From contig OZ241874.1 of assembly GCA_965203305.1 (NCBI GenBank), positions 2,170,001 to 2,234,000 on the forward strand: a DNA stretch of 64,000 bases, read 5' to 3'. This stretch comes from Bin80 sp965203305 (lineage in GTDB: Bacteria > Bacteroidota > Rhodothermia > Rhodothermales > Bin80). Made by a program: the position numbers and the translations under genes. The stretch's first letter is position 1; each line of letters starts with the position of its first letter. Shown here in pieces: positions 26,172 through 34,791 of this stretch. The notes under the pieces were generated by a model that was not told the DNA's origin, did not search any database, and saw only the letters and a program-made list of their open reading frames with translations.

Positions 26172-27257
26172 TCAAGAGGAGGGTAAACTCGCTTCATTCT
26201 GTCCGTGTTCCCACAGGTTGCATAAAAAATTAATCGTGTCTGTTCCGTCCGGTCTCCAGTCAAGTGCGGGTCTCTGTGTCGTTCCAGGCAGCTGGGGATT
26301 CCACCCCTCTGGCAACATCGTGCACACCGCCTCACGCGCTACAATGCATTGCAGTTCGCTGCGCAATCCCCTGATTATTTCATCCACTTCATCAAAGTCC
26401 TTGTACTCTGCCCAGCGTACATGCCCGGGAATCTGAGGCTCTGCCTCCCCTTTGCTAAGCAAAAACTCCAGCCCGTCTCCGTACGCATGTGGCTGACTGG
26501 TCGCCTCCAGATAAGCCCGCTGCATGGCCAGTCTTCCAGGAGTTGAAGGATGGGCAGGAAATATTCCCCGCATTTGGGCAAGATGCTGAAGGAGAGCGTC
26601 CGGCTCCTGCCCCTCAGGTGCGAAAATCAGTGCCACATTCCGGCATCCCATTCCCTCATGCAGCAATACATCCAGTGCAAGATTTTCCAGGTCATCTTCT
26701 GTCTCCTTGCCATCCAGTACGGCAACCCCATACCGGTTCCTGCGAAACAGACACCAATGAGGCGGGATTCCCCCTGCTGCTGCCTGATCTCTGATTTGCG
26801 CAATTGCAGCATCACTTCCCGTCGCGATGACTGCTTCAGCCTCATTCCACATTGTATCACGATCTGTAAACTCTGCTTCTATCATCCCTCCTTCATCCCG
26901 TATACTTTCCACAAATGCAGGCAGGAGGAAGGGGGACTTTCTGGATAGTACACCGATATATGAGTGCCCGCAAAGAAGAACTGCCAAGAGATCTTGCAGC
27001 CCGGCAAATGGCACATTCCCTGCACTGATTACCCCAATTTTATGGCTTTGGACTGGAGCTCGTCCCCGAATCCAGTCAGAAAGGGCTGACTCCGTCACCT
27101 CACTCATCTGCTGATCAATGGCAAACGCCACAGCCTGTTCAGTAAATTGATTGGGGGCTGCAAGGGTAGCTTTTACAGCATCTGCTCTGAATTGCTGTGG
27201 ACCGGAATCACACCATCGGAGTGCAGCCTTTGCCAGCGCAATGATCAGAGAGATCAT
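26172..27257 (-). CDS. Acyl-CoA reductase (LuxC family)
   Basis: I use ATG 27257, which overlaps the LuxE-like stop as ATGA; an ATG at 27281 also exists. The 361-residue protein has the aldehyde-dehydrogenase-like fold of acyl-CoA reductases. It shows IGVISAGNVPFAGLQDLLAV (cofactor region), AVIATGSDAAIAQIRDQAA and LLHEGMGCRNVALIFAPEG, where the cysteine is in the position expected for the acyl-accepting nucleophile. LuxC-type enzymes reduce activated fatty acyl groups to aldehydes with NADPH. With the LuxE-like gene upstream it should form a fatty-acid reductase complex. No luciferase genes are present in the window. Confidence 0.82.
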   Translation of the reverse strand: MISLIIALAKAALRWCDSGPQQFRADAVKATLAAPNQFTEQAVAFAIDQQMSEVTESALSDWIRGRAPVQSHKIGVISAGNVPFAGLQDLLAVLLCGHSYIGVLSRKSPFLLPAFVESIRDEGGMIEAEFTDRDTMWNEAEAVIATGSDAAIAQIRDQAAAGGIPPHWCLFRRNRYGVAVLDGKETEDDLENLALDVLLHEGMGCRNVALIFAPEGQEPDALLQHLAQMRGIFPAHPSTPGRLAMQRAYLEATSQPHAYGDGLEFLLSKGEAEPQIPGHVRWAEYKDFDEVDEIIRGLRSELQCIVAREAVCTMLPEGWNPQLPGTTQRPALDWRPDGTDTINFLCNLWEHGQNEASLPSS

Positions 27258-28189
27258 GAACTCTCCAGCAAAAAATTGCATCCTCGGAGTGCACCTCTCT
27301 CCGCGCGACCGATCACTTCAAATCCCGCTCTGCGGCTTATCCCCATGTCTTCCGTCAGAATGCTGGACACCGTGTACATATTTGCCAGATCCGTAATCGC
27401 AAGGAGCCCCGGCTCCCCATCTGGCATGACGGTCCCTGGATCATACGAGTCAACAACCTGAACCCGCATCCATGGTGGAGGCGCATACACGGAGCCTCCC
27501 TGTGCGTATGCCTGGCTCAAAAGCTCGCACATCCCGTACTCGCTCCAGACCCGTTCCTCTTCAACACCAAATCCTGAGGAAAGACAGGCATGCAGTTCTC
27601 TGCGGGCAATGGCACGGCGATGTGTTTTCATGCCTCCTGTTTCTATAATGCGTGCATCTTGGGGCAGCTGCCATGGACCTGCCTCCGCCAGATCAAGAAG
27701 ACCGAATGCTGCCCCGAAAAGCAACAATGGCGGATCTGAGGATGAGATTGCGGGGAGTTCATCTGTCAAGAAGAACTGGCTGTTCTTCCCGCCATATCTC
27801 TGCATGAGAATCTTTATCATACATACCAGAGAAGACTCCGATGCATAGCCCGGCAGATGTGCCCAGATCGTAAAGGGCCCCCTTCCGAAAACCGCTTCAA
27901 ACGATGCTGACACAGAGGTCTCGTATACAGCAATCCGGCGCACGAGATGGCGGCTTCGCAGCCCGCTACCCCCTGTTGCACTGCTCAGGAATACACATTC
28001 CGCTTCGCCAGCCGGAAATGTAACTACTTCGGCATATTTGAATGCAGAGACAGGCAGGTACTTGTACCCAAAACGCCGGTAGACTTCGCAGTACTCTCTC
28101 TGATATGATTCCAGTACACGCTCTATGCGTGCAAAATCTTCCGCATTGTTCACTCTCGTGAACAGAGTTTCAATGTCTGCTATATTCAC
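27254..28189 (-). CDS. LuxE-like acyl-protein synthetase
   Basis: The start is GTG 28189, which overlaps the redoxin stop as GTGA; no nearby ATG fits better. The 311 residues contain VFLSSATGGSGLRSRHLVRR, an adenylate-forming phosphate-binding loop, and ARIIETGGMKTHRRAIARRE, then VWSEYGMCELLSQAYAQGG, motifs shared by LuxE and phenylacetate-CoA-ligase-like enzymes. The C-terminus GRAERGALRGCNFLLE carries a cysteine near the end, as the acyl-holding cysteine of LuxE does. It would activate a fatty acid with ATP and pass it to the LuxC-like reductase encoded next. Confidence 0.8.
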   Translation of the reverse strand: MNIADIETLFTRVNNAEDFARIERVLESYQREYCEVYRRFGYKYLPVSAFKYAEVVTFPAGEAECVFLSSATGGSGLRSRHLVRRIAVYETSVSASFEAVFGRGPFTIWAHLPGYASESSLVCMIKILMQRYGGKNSQFFLTDELPAISSSDPPLLLFGAAFGLLDLAEAGPWQLPQDARIIETGGMKTHRRAIARRELHACLSSGFGVEEERVWSEYGMCELLSQAYAQGGSVYAPPPWMRVQVVDSYDPGTVMPDGEPGLLAITDLANMYTVSSILTEDMGISRRAGFEVIGRAERGALRGCNFLLESS

Positions 28190-28734
28190 GGCAGCTTAAT
28201 CCGACACCCAAAGGGGGTGGTAGGGGCAACACTGACAGCCTGTCCACTGGACAGTTGTGCAACAGCATCCCGCAGCCAGTTTGCCTGAACAATGCCCGGG
28301 TCGGAGGGAGAGTCATCAATCCCGCCAGAATAGACCAGTCTCATGGCACTGTCAAATACAAATACGTGCGGCGTTCTCTCCGCTCCCAGTACCCTGGCGA
28401 AATCTCCCCCAGAATCGCGTACATATCTTACTGCATATTGCTTTCCCGCTTCAGCCTCTTTCGGAAAGGTCACTCCGTCATTGCTGTTGACCAGAATAAT
28501 CGGAACATCTGCATTGTTCAGAGCCTGTATGCGATCTTCATATTGATCCGTCCAGTTACAGTCGTTGCTCCAGAATACAAACGCACCCCCTTGCGCTCCC
28601 AGAAGCGCATGTGCAGATGTTTGCCCCCCCTGCATGCCCGTCAGGGGTGAATCGGGCAACATGCTGCCAACCGAGATTTGCGCCATGGCTACGCCGGGAA
28701 ACAGAAAAGTTGCAAGAAATAAGAGTCTGTTCAT
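28186..28734 (-). CDS. Exported redoxin (thioredoxin-fold, peroxiredoxin-like)
   Basis: I use ATG 28734 (MNRLLFLATFLFPGVAMAQ), a clean signal peptide; the frame opens earlier at a GTG (28770). The 182-residue protein has the AhpC/TSA-like start VGSMLPDSPLTGMQGGQTSA, then GAFVFWSNDCNWTDQYEDRI with a single active-site-like cysteine, and TPHVFVFDSAMRLVYSGGID with the cis-proline of the thioredoxin fold. One cysteine instead of CxxC suggests a peroxiredoxin-like role or a thiol carrier. It is the first gene of the tightly overlapping redoxin-LuxE-LuxC unit. Confidence 0.78.
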   Translation of the reverse strand: MNRLLFLATFLFPGVAMAQISVGSMLPDSPLTGMQGGQTSAHALLGAQGGAFVFWSNDCNWTDQYEDRIQALNNADVPIILVNSNDGVTFPKEAEAGKQYAVRYVRDSGGDFARVLGAERTPHVFVFDSAMRLVYSGGIDDSPSDPGIVQANWLRDAVAQLSSGQAVSVAPTTPFGCRIKLP

Positions 28735-29407
28735 AATCAAAATGTCATGTGTTTTCATGTTCCTACGCACATATCATGCCAAATTAAGGAGCTTATACAC
28801 CTGGGATAGCAGGCCTGCTCCACCGGCAGAGCTTCACAGGGGGTAACTTTAGTTGCTACAGAATCTGAGTGCCTAAAGGAACCCATGTCCTGTGCATTTG
28901 TTCACCGTCGTACCACAAGAGAATGCAGAAGGATATGAGCAAGCACAGAACAGGTCACTGAAGTGACAGCGAGAAGGGATCTGATGGGTGAAGTTGTTGC
29001 AGATGTTTCCCGACGATACCGCAGCAGAAACGTGGTTCGCGGAATCTCAATGGGGAGACACCATTATCTGCCCCACATGTGGCTCCAAGAACATCCAGAC
29101 CGGGGGCAGACATTCCTCCATGCCCTACTAGATGCCGGAGACGCTTCAGTGTCCGCACAGGAACTGTGATGGAGAACACGAAACTCGGGTACCCGGCATG
29201 GACATTCACAATCTATATTCTTCATGTCTGTCTGACGGGGGCGCAAAGACTGCGACCAAGGTACATCATTGGATCCACACGCAGAGAGTTATGGTTGCTG
29301 GCATAAATGTGTTTCTCTCATCATTTGCCGTACATACCCATCTCACTGCAATGCAGTGATTCAGTTCCGACGACCAACCGTCCCCACTAATTGCCAGTGA
29401 TCTGACG
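28735..29407. other. Intergenic stretch holding an IS1595 relic
   Basis: Between the divergent redoxin and methylase genes there is no intact gene. Most of the recognisable content is the transposase relic at 29003-29300. The remaining sequence should hold the two divergent promoters, but no motif was convincing. Confidence 0.5.
29003..29300 (+). pseudogene. IS1595-family transposase fragment, frameshifted
   Basis: The first part reads MFPDDTAAETWFAESQWGD, then TIICPTCGSKNIQTGGRHSS, the N-terminal domain and first half of the zinc ribbon of IS1595 transposases. After a stop and a frame change near 29130 the match continues in another frame with CRRRFSVRTGTVMENTKLG and WTFTIYILHVCLTG. A second shift leads into AKTATKVHHWIHTQR. 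The catalytic DDE domain is absent. It is a dead remnant. Confidence 0.68.
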
Positions 29408-32383
29408 ATGACAGGAAAGCCCGTAGAGGCGATCATCAATGACCATTTGGCGCGGATACTCCGCACGAGGAACCGGGCACGATGGACCGAAGAAACGGTG
29501 TATGCAGAAAATACGGGGGTGATCAGTGATGAGCCGGGAAAGACCCCTGACATTGTTGTCAATGCTCCGCCCTATCATCCGATCTGTCTTGAAATCAAAA
29601 CAGGACACCCGAGAAATGTTGATGCACAGGCGAAGGGACGAGTAGGCAAACGACTGGAGAGAGACGGACGCATGATTGAATCCGCCATTGCAGTTGTGCT
29701 TCCTGAGGAGGTGAAAGAGAACTCCCAGCGAAGCCTCACCAAGACAAAACTGAAGCTTGCTGTCTACACGCTTGATGTGGAGAATACACTGGAGCGGTGG
29801 CCAGGTGAGGGATACATCGCGGGAGACATCAATTTTCTGGCTGATGTCATTGAACATACCTCGCTGTCTGCACGAAGACTGTGGGAGGGAACGAACCTTC
29901 TGGAACAGACCGTTCGTCAGTCCGCAGGACTGCTGACGGGAGACAGGAATGACTATGTACGCAGAGAACTGGGGAACGTCCTGCGACAGGAACCGGGAGA
30001 GCAAACGACCAGAATGACGATAGCAATTCTGGCGAATGCCGTGATTTTTCACAAGCGTCTTGCCCGGCTCCGCCCGGACGAGGTACCCGATATCGTAACC
30101 TGCAAAACAGAATGGGACATCTACCTGAAATCCCGTGTGCTTGCCTCCTGGCGACAGATTCTCCAGATCAATTACTGGCCCATCTTTGCCCTGGCCCATG
30201 ATCTGCTGGAGATATTGCCGGATTCCGAAACGAATGTGATCGTGGCACGACTGGAAGACATGGCCTCCTCGCTGCAGAATTTTGGAGCCATAGATGTGCA
30301 TGACCTGTCCGGGCGCATGTTCCAGCAGCTCATTGCCGACCGCGAGTTTCTCGCAACCTATTATACGCTTCCCGCTTCTGCCATGCTTTTGGGAGAGCTG
30401 ACCATCTCTCGTCTCCGGGTGGACTGGAATGACCACTCACAGATTTCCAGACTGCGGGTCGGGGATTTTGCCTGTGGCACGGGGGCTCTCCTTGGGGCAG
30501 CCTGTCATGCGATCTCCTCCCGGTATCGCAGAGCCAATGGCTATGATGGGGACCTTCATGCATGCATGATGGAGGAGGTCATGGTCGGAATGGACATCAT
30601 GCCTGCGGCGGTGCACTTGACGGCGGCCACGCTCTCGGGCATGCACCCCGAAAGAGACTATGAAAACACGGAGCTGGTCACGATCCCTTACGGAAAAACG
30701 GACCACGGGTACCGGGTAGGATCGCTGGATCTGATCATGGATGACTATGCTCCCGATGTTTTGGGGACAGGCAGGACCGGATTATCCAGCAAGCAGACCG
30801 TACAGGAAGATCGGGAGACGGGACGGAGGATTGAGGTTCCGCACAAGTCCATGGATGTGGTCATTATGAACCCGCCGTTTACGCGGGATGTGGGGGTGGA
30901 GGGGGAAAAGGAAGGGACCTGGCTTCCCTCTCTTGCCGCATTCGGCACCACCGAGGAAGATCGGGAAAAGATGAGGGTACGGAGAAACAGTATACAGAAA
31001 GAGCTGCAGAAAGCCCTTCGAAAAACAAACCATCAGGAGCGTCCGGCATGGCATGGAAATGTGGGGAATCCGACCTACTTTATGGATCTGGCACATGCCA
31101 AGATCCGGCATGGCGGAATCATGGCACTGGTTTTGCCGGCCACTTTTGTAGCAGGGAAGGACTGGAAGAATGCTCGGGAGCTGATCCGAAGACACTACGA
31201 AGGCATCATGGTTGTGAGCATCTGGACAACAGGACAGAGAGAACGAGCATTCTCGGCCGATACCGGGATGGCAGAAATTCTCCTGATCGCAACGCGAAAG
31301 AAATTCTACACCGCAAACTCGGAACATCGAGACGAGAAGGGGGAAGGATGGGGGCACAGCCTGGAAAATATTCTGGCAGTCAATCTGAATGAAAGACCTG
31401 GGGGACAGCTGGAAGCTGCCGTTGCCGCTCGCCTGATGGAACAAGTCAGGCAGAATCCATCGGGGCGTGCCGGGACCATCAGACTGACCGCGAAGCATTC
31501 CCTGGGCAATTATTTTCGCACCCGAACATGGTCTGCGTGTGGTGTAGGAGCCGGGGATCTGGTGGAATTCATGGAGTCTCTCACGGACAGAAATCTGTTC
31601 CTGCCCCGGATGGGAAAGCCTGTGCCTGTCCCCGTTTGCCCGCTTGGTGAACTCGGACAGCGCGGAGTGTATGCACTGGACATCACGGGATGGAACAAAG
31701 AAAGAGATGGAACGACAACCCCGCGCGGTCCCTTTGACCTTGCCCCCCTGACACCAGCCCCTGCATTCCCGATCCTGTGGGGGCATGATCACAAGCGGGA
31801 GACCCGAATGATCGTATCTCCAGACAGGCAGTGCATTCCCAAAGAGGGATGCCGGGAAAGAGGGGTAAAGATGTGGGAAAACCATGCCTCACGCCTCCAT
31901 GTGAACATCAATTTTCAGCTTAACTCCCAACCCCTGGCTGCCTGCCTGACCGAAGAAATATCCCTGGGCGGAGAATGGCCCAATTTTACCACAAAAGAGG
32001 AGTGGGAAATCCCTCTTGTTCTATGGGCAAACACAACGATTGGCCTGATCTCCTTCTGGTGGGCAGGAACCCGCCAACAGCAGGGCCGGGCAAGGCTAAC
32101 GATTACAAGACACCCGGAACTGATCACACTGGATCCGAGAGTGCTCACTGATAAGCAGTTGGCACAGTGCAGAGAGATACTTGAGGAGTTTCGTCAGAAA
32201 GAATTCAAGCCGGCAAATGAAGCGTACCATGACAGGACGAGACAGGAACTGGACGAAGCCGTGCTGGGGTCCCTGTTAGGATTTGACAGACAGATCCTGA
32301 CAAGTCTTGCAATCCTACGCGAACAATGGTGCCACGAGCCCAGTGTTCACGGGGGAAAGAAGACAGCCCCGCCGCGTGGGTAA
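29408..32383 (+). CDS. Fused PD-(D/E)XK nuclease and N6-adenine DNA methyltransferase (type IIG-like)
   Basis: This is 991 residues. An N-terminal PD-(D/E)XK-like motif is visible as P47-D48 ... E62-I-K64 (TPDIVVNAPPYHPICLEIK), the usual nuclease triad spacing. The methylase part has motif I GDFACGTGALLGAACHAIS near residue 352 and motif IV VVIMNPPFTRDVG near residue 487, the N/D-P-P-Y/F type that marks adenine-N6 methylation. The C-terminal ~350 residues are probably target recognition and are not assigned. One polypeptide for cutting and modifying suggests a type IIG or related single-gene restriction-modification enzyme; a type I HsdM-like methylase or phage-defence methylase is the alternative. 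No HsdS or HsdR gene is adjacent. An IS1595 relic lies upstream. Confidence 0.8.
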   Translation: MTGKPVEAIINDHLARILRTRNRARWTEETVYAENTGVISDEPGKTPDIVVNAPPYHPICLEIKTGHPRNVDAQAKGRVGKRLERDGRMIESAIAVVLPEEVKENSQRSLTKTKLKLAVYTLDVENTLERWPGEGYIAGDINFLADVIEHTSLSARRLWEGTNLLEQTVRQSAGLLTGDRNDYVRRELGNVLRQEPGEQTTRMTIAILANAVIFHKRLARLRPDEVPDIVTCKTEWDIYLKSRVLASWRQILQINYWPIFALAHDLLEILPDSETNVIVARLEDMASSLQNFGAIDVHDLSGRMFQQLIADREFLATYYTLPASAMLLGELTISRLRVDWNDHSQISRLRVGDFACGTGALLGAACHAISSRYRRANGYDGDLHACMMEEVMVGMDIMPAAVHLTAATLSGMHPERDYENTELVTIPYGKTDHGYRVGSLDLIMDDYAPDVLGTGRTGLSSKQTVQEDRETGRRIEVPHKSMDVVIMNPPFTRDVGVEGEKEGTWLPSLAAFGTTEEDREKMRVRRNSIQKELQKALRKTNHQERPAWHGNVGNPTYFMDLAHAKIRHGGIMALVLPATFVAGKDWKNARELIRRHYEGIMVVSIWTTGQRERAFSADTGMAEILLIATRKKFYTANSEHRDEKGEGWGHSLENILAVNLNERPGGQLEAAVAARLMEQVRQNPSGRAGTIRLTAKHSLGNYFRTRTWSACGVGAGDLVEFMESLTDRNLFLPRMGKPVPVPVCPLGELGQRGVYALDITGWNKERDGTTTPRGPFDLAPLTPAPAFPILWGHDHKRETRMIVSPDRQCIPKEGCRERGVKMWENHASRLHVNINFQLNSQPLAACLTEEISLGGEWPNFTTKEEWEIPLVLWANTTIGLISFWWAGTRQQQGRARLTITRHPELITLDPRVLTDKQLAQCREILEEFRQKEFKPANEAYHDRTRQELDEAVLGSLLGFDRQILTSLAILREQWCHEPSVHGGKKTAPPRG

Positions 32384-32435
32384 CAAGAAAAGCAGGGGCT
32401 GTAGTTCCTATGGGGACTTTGGTATATAAGCCCCC
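32363..32435. terminator. Hairpins between convergent methylase and transporter genes
   Basis: ACAGCCCC (32363-32370) pairs with GGGGCTGT (32395-32402). A second hairpin pairs GGGGACTT (32412-32419) with AAGCCCCC (32428-32435), with one mismatch. They lie between and across the two convergent stops and could act as a two-way terminator. No long T-run follows, so this is tentative. Confidence 0.4.
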
Positions 32436-33925
32436 AAATTAACGGAGCGAATGCGTTTCGCCAGCATGCGGTTCAGCAACAACAGGATGGCAATTACGGT
32501 TCCCCATTGCACAATGCATGTCATCAGACTGAACGGATCGGTTGGATTATACCAGGTATCTGGAGCATACACTGTTGCTGAAAGCCATAACCACCATCCC
32601 AGCAGTACACATGCCAGTAGCGGAACAGTGTAATTCAGCAGGATATCCCATGGTCTGCCTGCATTCCAGTCCCCCTGCATGCTGTCAATTTCCTGTTCAC
32701 GGAAAGACTGTACACCCTGCCGAATGACGATAATCGCCATAAATGCTCCTGAGATGATCAGTGCCAGCCCCCATACAAAATCCTGATTCTCAAAAAATCC
32801 CAGATTGATGGCAGATGGAATTCCCAGTACCAGAGATGCAAGGGAGACTCCCACGATGGCATGTGACCGGGTAACACCAAAATCCGTCACGGAGCGCACA
32901 ACCATTTCTATCATGGAAATTAGAGAGCTCAGTGCTGCGCAGGACAGTCCCAAAAAGAACAGAATAGCAAGGATACTTCCGGCTGGCATTTTCGCGAATA
33001 ATTGCGGCATCCAGATGAAGGTGAGTCCGGTGGCCGCAGGTCCACTTTCCCGCATGAGTTTAAGGACATCTGGATGTGTCATTTCCTGTCCGAGAATGGC
33101 GAATACAACTCCGAACACAATGATTGCGGCGAGAATGGAGACTGTGTTGTTTCCTATCCCGGTAATAAATGCGTTCTGAACGACACCATGTCTGCTTTGC
33201 ATGTAGGCGCCATACGTAAGGACCAGCCCCCAACCTGCCCCCGTATCCCAGGCATTCTGTGTGAGTGCTTCAAGCCATATTTGCGGCCGTGTCAATGTGG
33301 TCCAGTCTGGCGTGAACAGGAAGGCGATGCCTTCACCTGCTCCCTCCAGAAAAAGTGTCCGTGTTAAGGCAATCAGGACAATCACAAGCAGTGTTGGTAC
33401 CAAAATCCTGTTCACTCGCTCAATTCGCACAACCCCTTTCCATACTGCCCAAGCTCCCATTGCAATCACAAGGGCATGAAACAAAACTGGAAAATAACTG
33501 CTCTGAAATCCGTCCCACGCTCCCTGTGCGGCTTCATAGGTAAGATCGGGGCCAAGAAAAACCATACGACCGAGGTAATAGAAGCACCAGCCAGCCACAA
33601 CTGTGTAATAGAACAGAATGGCGGCAGCAACGAATACACAGAAAGCCCCCATCCAGGTAAAGCGATCCCCGGCAAGTTTGGTAAATGTTCCAACGACACC
33701 AAGCCTTCCCTTGCGCCCCAGCGCATATTCTGCAATAATGAGAGGGACACTCCATACAAACAGAAAGATGACCCAGGCTACCAGAAACGCTCCTGCACCG
33801 TCATCTCCACTGTTCGTGGCTGCAATTCGCGGAAATCGCCAGATATTGCCCGTGCCAATCGCCATCCCCAGAACGGTCAGAAGCATGCCCCACCGGGATG
33901 TAAATCGTTGCTGGCTACTGTTCAT
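32408..33925 (-). CDS. Sodium-dependent transporter (NSS/SNF family)
   Basis: This is 505 residues from ATG 33925. The start FTSRWGMLLTVLGMAIGTGN, then IWRFPRIAATNSGDDGAGAF, is the first membrane segment of neurotransmitter:sodium symporters, with the unwound NxWRFP substrate and sodium site. About 12 hydrophobic helices follow, including FFLGLSCAALSSLISMIEMV in the helix 8 region. It imports amino acids or related amines with sodium. The substrate cannot be read. It is a single-gene unit convergent with the methylase. Confidence 0.92.
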   Translation of the reverse strand: MNSSQQRFTSRWGMLLTVLGMAIGTGNIWRFPRIAATNSGDDGAGAFLVAWVIFLFVWSVPLIIAEYALGRKGRLGVVGTFTKLAGDRFTWMGAFCVFVAAAILFYYTVVAGWCFYYLGRMVFLGPDLTYEAAQGAWDGFQSSYFPVLFHALVIAMGAWAVWKGVVRIERVNRILVPTLLVIVLIALTRTLFLEGAGEGIAFLFTPDWTTLTRPQIWLEALTQNAWDTGAGWGLVLTYGAYMQSRHGVVQNAFITGIGNNTVSILAAIIVFGVVFAILGQEMTHPDVLKLMRESGPAATGLTFIWMPQLFAKMPAGSILAILFFLGLSCAALSSLISMIEMVVRSVTDFGVTRSHAIVGVSLASLVLGIPSAINLGFFENQDFVWGLALIISGAFMAIIVIRQGVQSFREQEIDSMQGDWNAGRPWDILLNYTVPLLACVLLGWWLWLSATVYAPDTWYNPTDPFSLMTCIVQWGTVIAILLLLNRMLAKRIRSVNLGAYIPKSP

Positions 33926-34328
33926 TTATGCGAGTTGATTGGTCTTTGCCGTACAAATCCTGCACTCCTTCATCCTGTCCGAATAGTACTTGGGTGCAGA
34001 ACGACAAGCAAGTTTCCGCCTTCGGCATCCTGATGGAATTCCATCATCACATCCGTCTGGGTGTCTCTCTCAGGCAAGAGATAGCGAATATGGCAGGAAG
34101 TGATTGAAGTTTACCTTCAAGAATTGCATTGCCACGAGGAAACATAACGGAGACCGCTTGTGATATTAACCAGTAAGATCCGCACTGCCAAACGATGTCT
34201 TCCGATCTGGATGAGGCTTGATATTCCAGTCTATCTGGAGTACACAGGCGGAAGGTAACGTTCTAGATTTCCCTTGTGATCAGCATGTACAGATTCCATG
34301 CATGTGCCTCTGAGAGTCCAAAAATATC
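33926..34328. other. Gene-free stretch
   Basis: About 400 bases upstream of the sodium transporter and downstream of the TonB-like gene. I see no gene, repeat or clear regulatory site. Confidence 0.4.
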
Positions 34329-34709
34329 TCATCGTAATTTAAACTGAATCGGGAGCGATATTCTTACAGGTACGGGATGCCCTTCTTTCTTATACCCGGG
34401 AATGAATTTGGCATGTTCCGTAATGACCCGTATCGCTTCCCTGTCACAGCTATCACTGAGGCTACGTAGAATGACAGGGTCTCTCACATCTCCCTTTTCA
34501 TCCACAACAAACTGTACGATCACCCGACCTTCAATATTAGATTTTTGGGCATCCTCTGGGTACCGCATATGCTTCTGCAGGCCGGCAATGCCACCAATCA
34601 GTTCGGGCATCTCGTCAATTACCTCAAAGACTTCGTTCTTGTCTTGAGCGGTCACGCTAGCGACAGATAGAAGCAGTGCTACTAGTAAAAACGTGAATTT
34701 TCTCATCAT
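34329..34709 (-). CDS. TonB C-terminal domain protein (exported)
   Basis: The ATG at 34709 begins a signal peptide, MMRKFTFLLVALLLSVASVT followed by AQ, so the upstream extension to 34835 is rejected. The 126-residue protein is essentially one TonB-C domain: MRYPEDAQKSNIEGRVIVQF, VVDEKGDVRDPVILRSLSDS, CDREAIRVITEHAKFIPGYK and PVPVRISLPIQFKL. There is no N-terminal membrane anchor or proline-rich span, so it is not a complete TonB. Such small periplasmic proteins are common in Bacteroidota-like bacteria. It follows the DprA-like gene by 82 bases. Confidence 0.85.
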   Translation of the reverse strand: MMRKFTFLLVALLLSVASVTAQDKNEVFEVIDEMPELIGGIAGLQKHMRYPEDAQKSNIEGRVIVQFVVDEKGDVRDPVILRSLSDSCDREAIRVITEHAKFIPGYKKEGHPVPVRISLPIQFKLR

Positions 34710-34791
34710 TTTATCGTGATTTTGAGTGATCATGGAGTGTATTTGACAATCCCTTACGTTTATTCTTCTGTTGAGATCCAAAACCATTTGC

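Noticed and set aside
26172..28189. Bioluminescence (lux) operon
   Set aside because: Only LuxE- and LuxC-like genes exist here; luxA, luxB and luxD are absent, so light production is not supported.
29408..32383. BREX PglX or DISARM methylase
   Set aside because: No pglZ, brxC, drmA or drmB-like genes are present in the window, so the gene is described only as a nuclease-methylase fusion.
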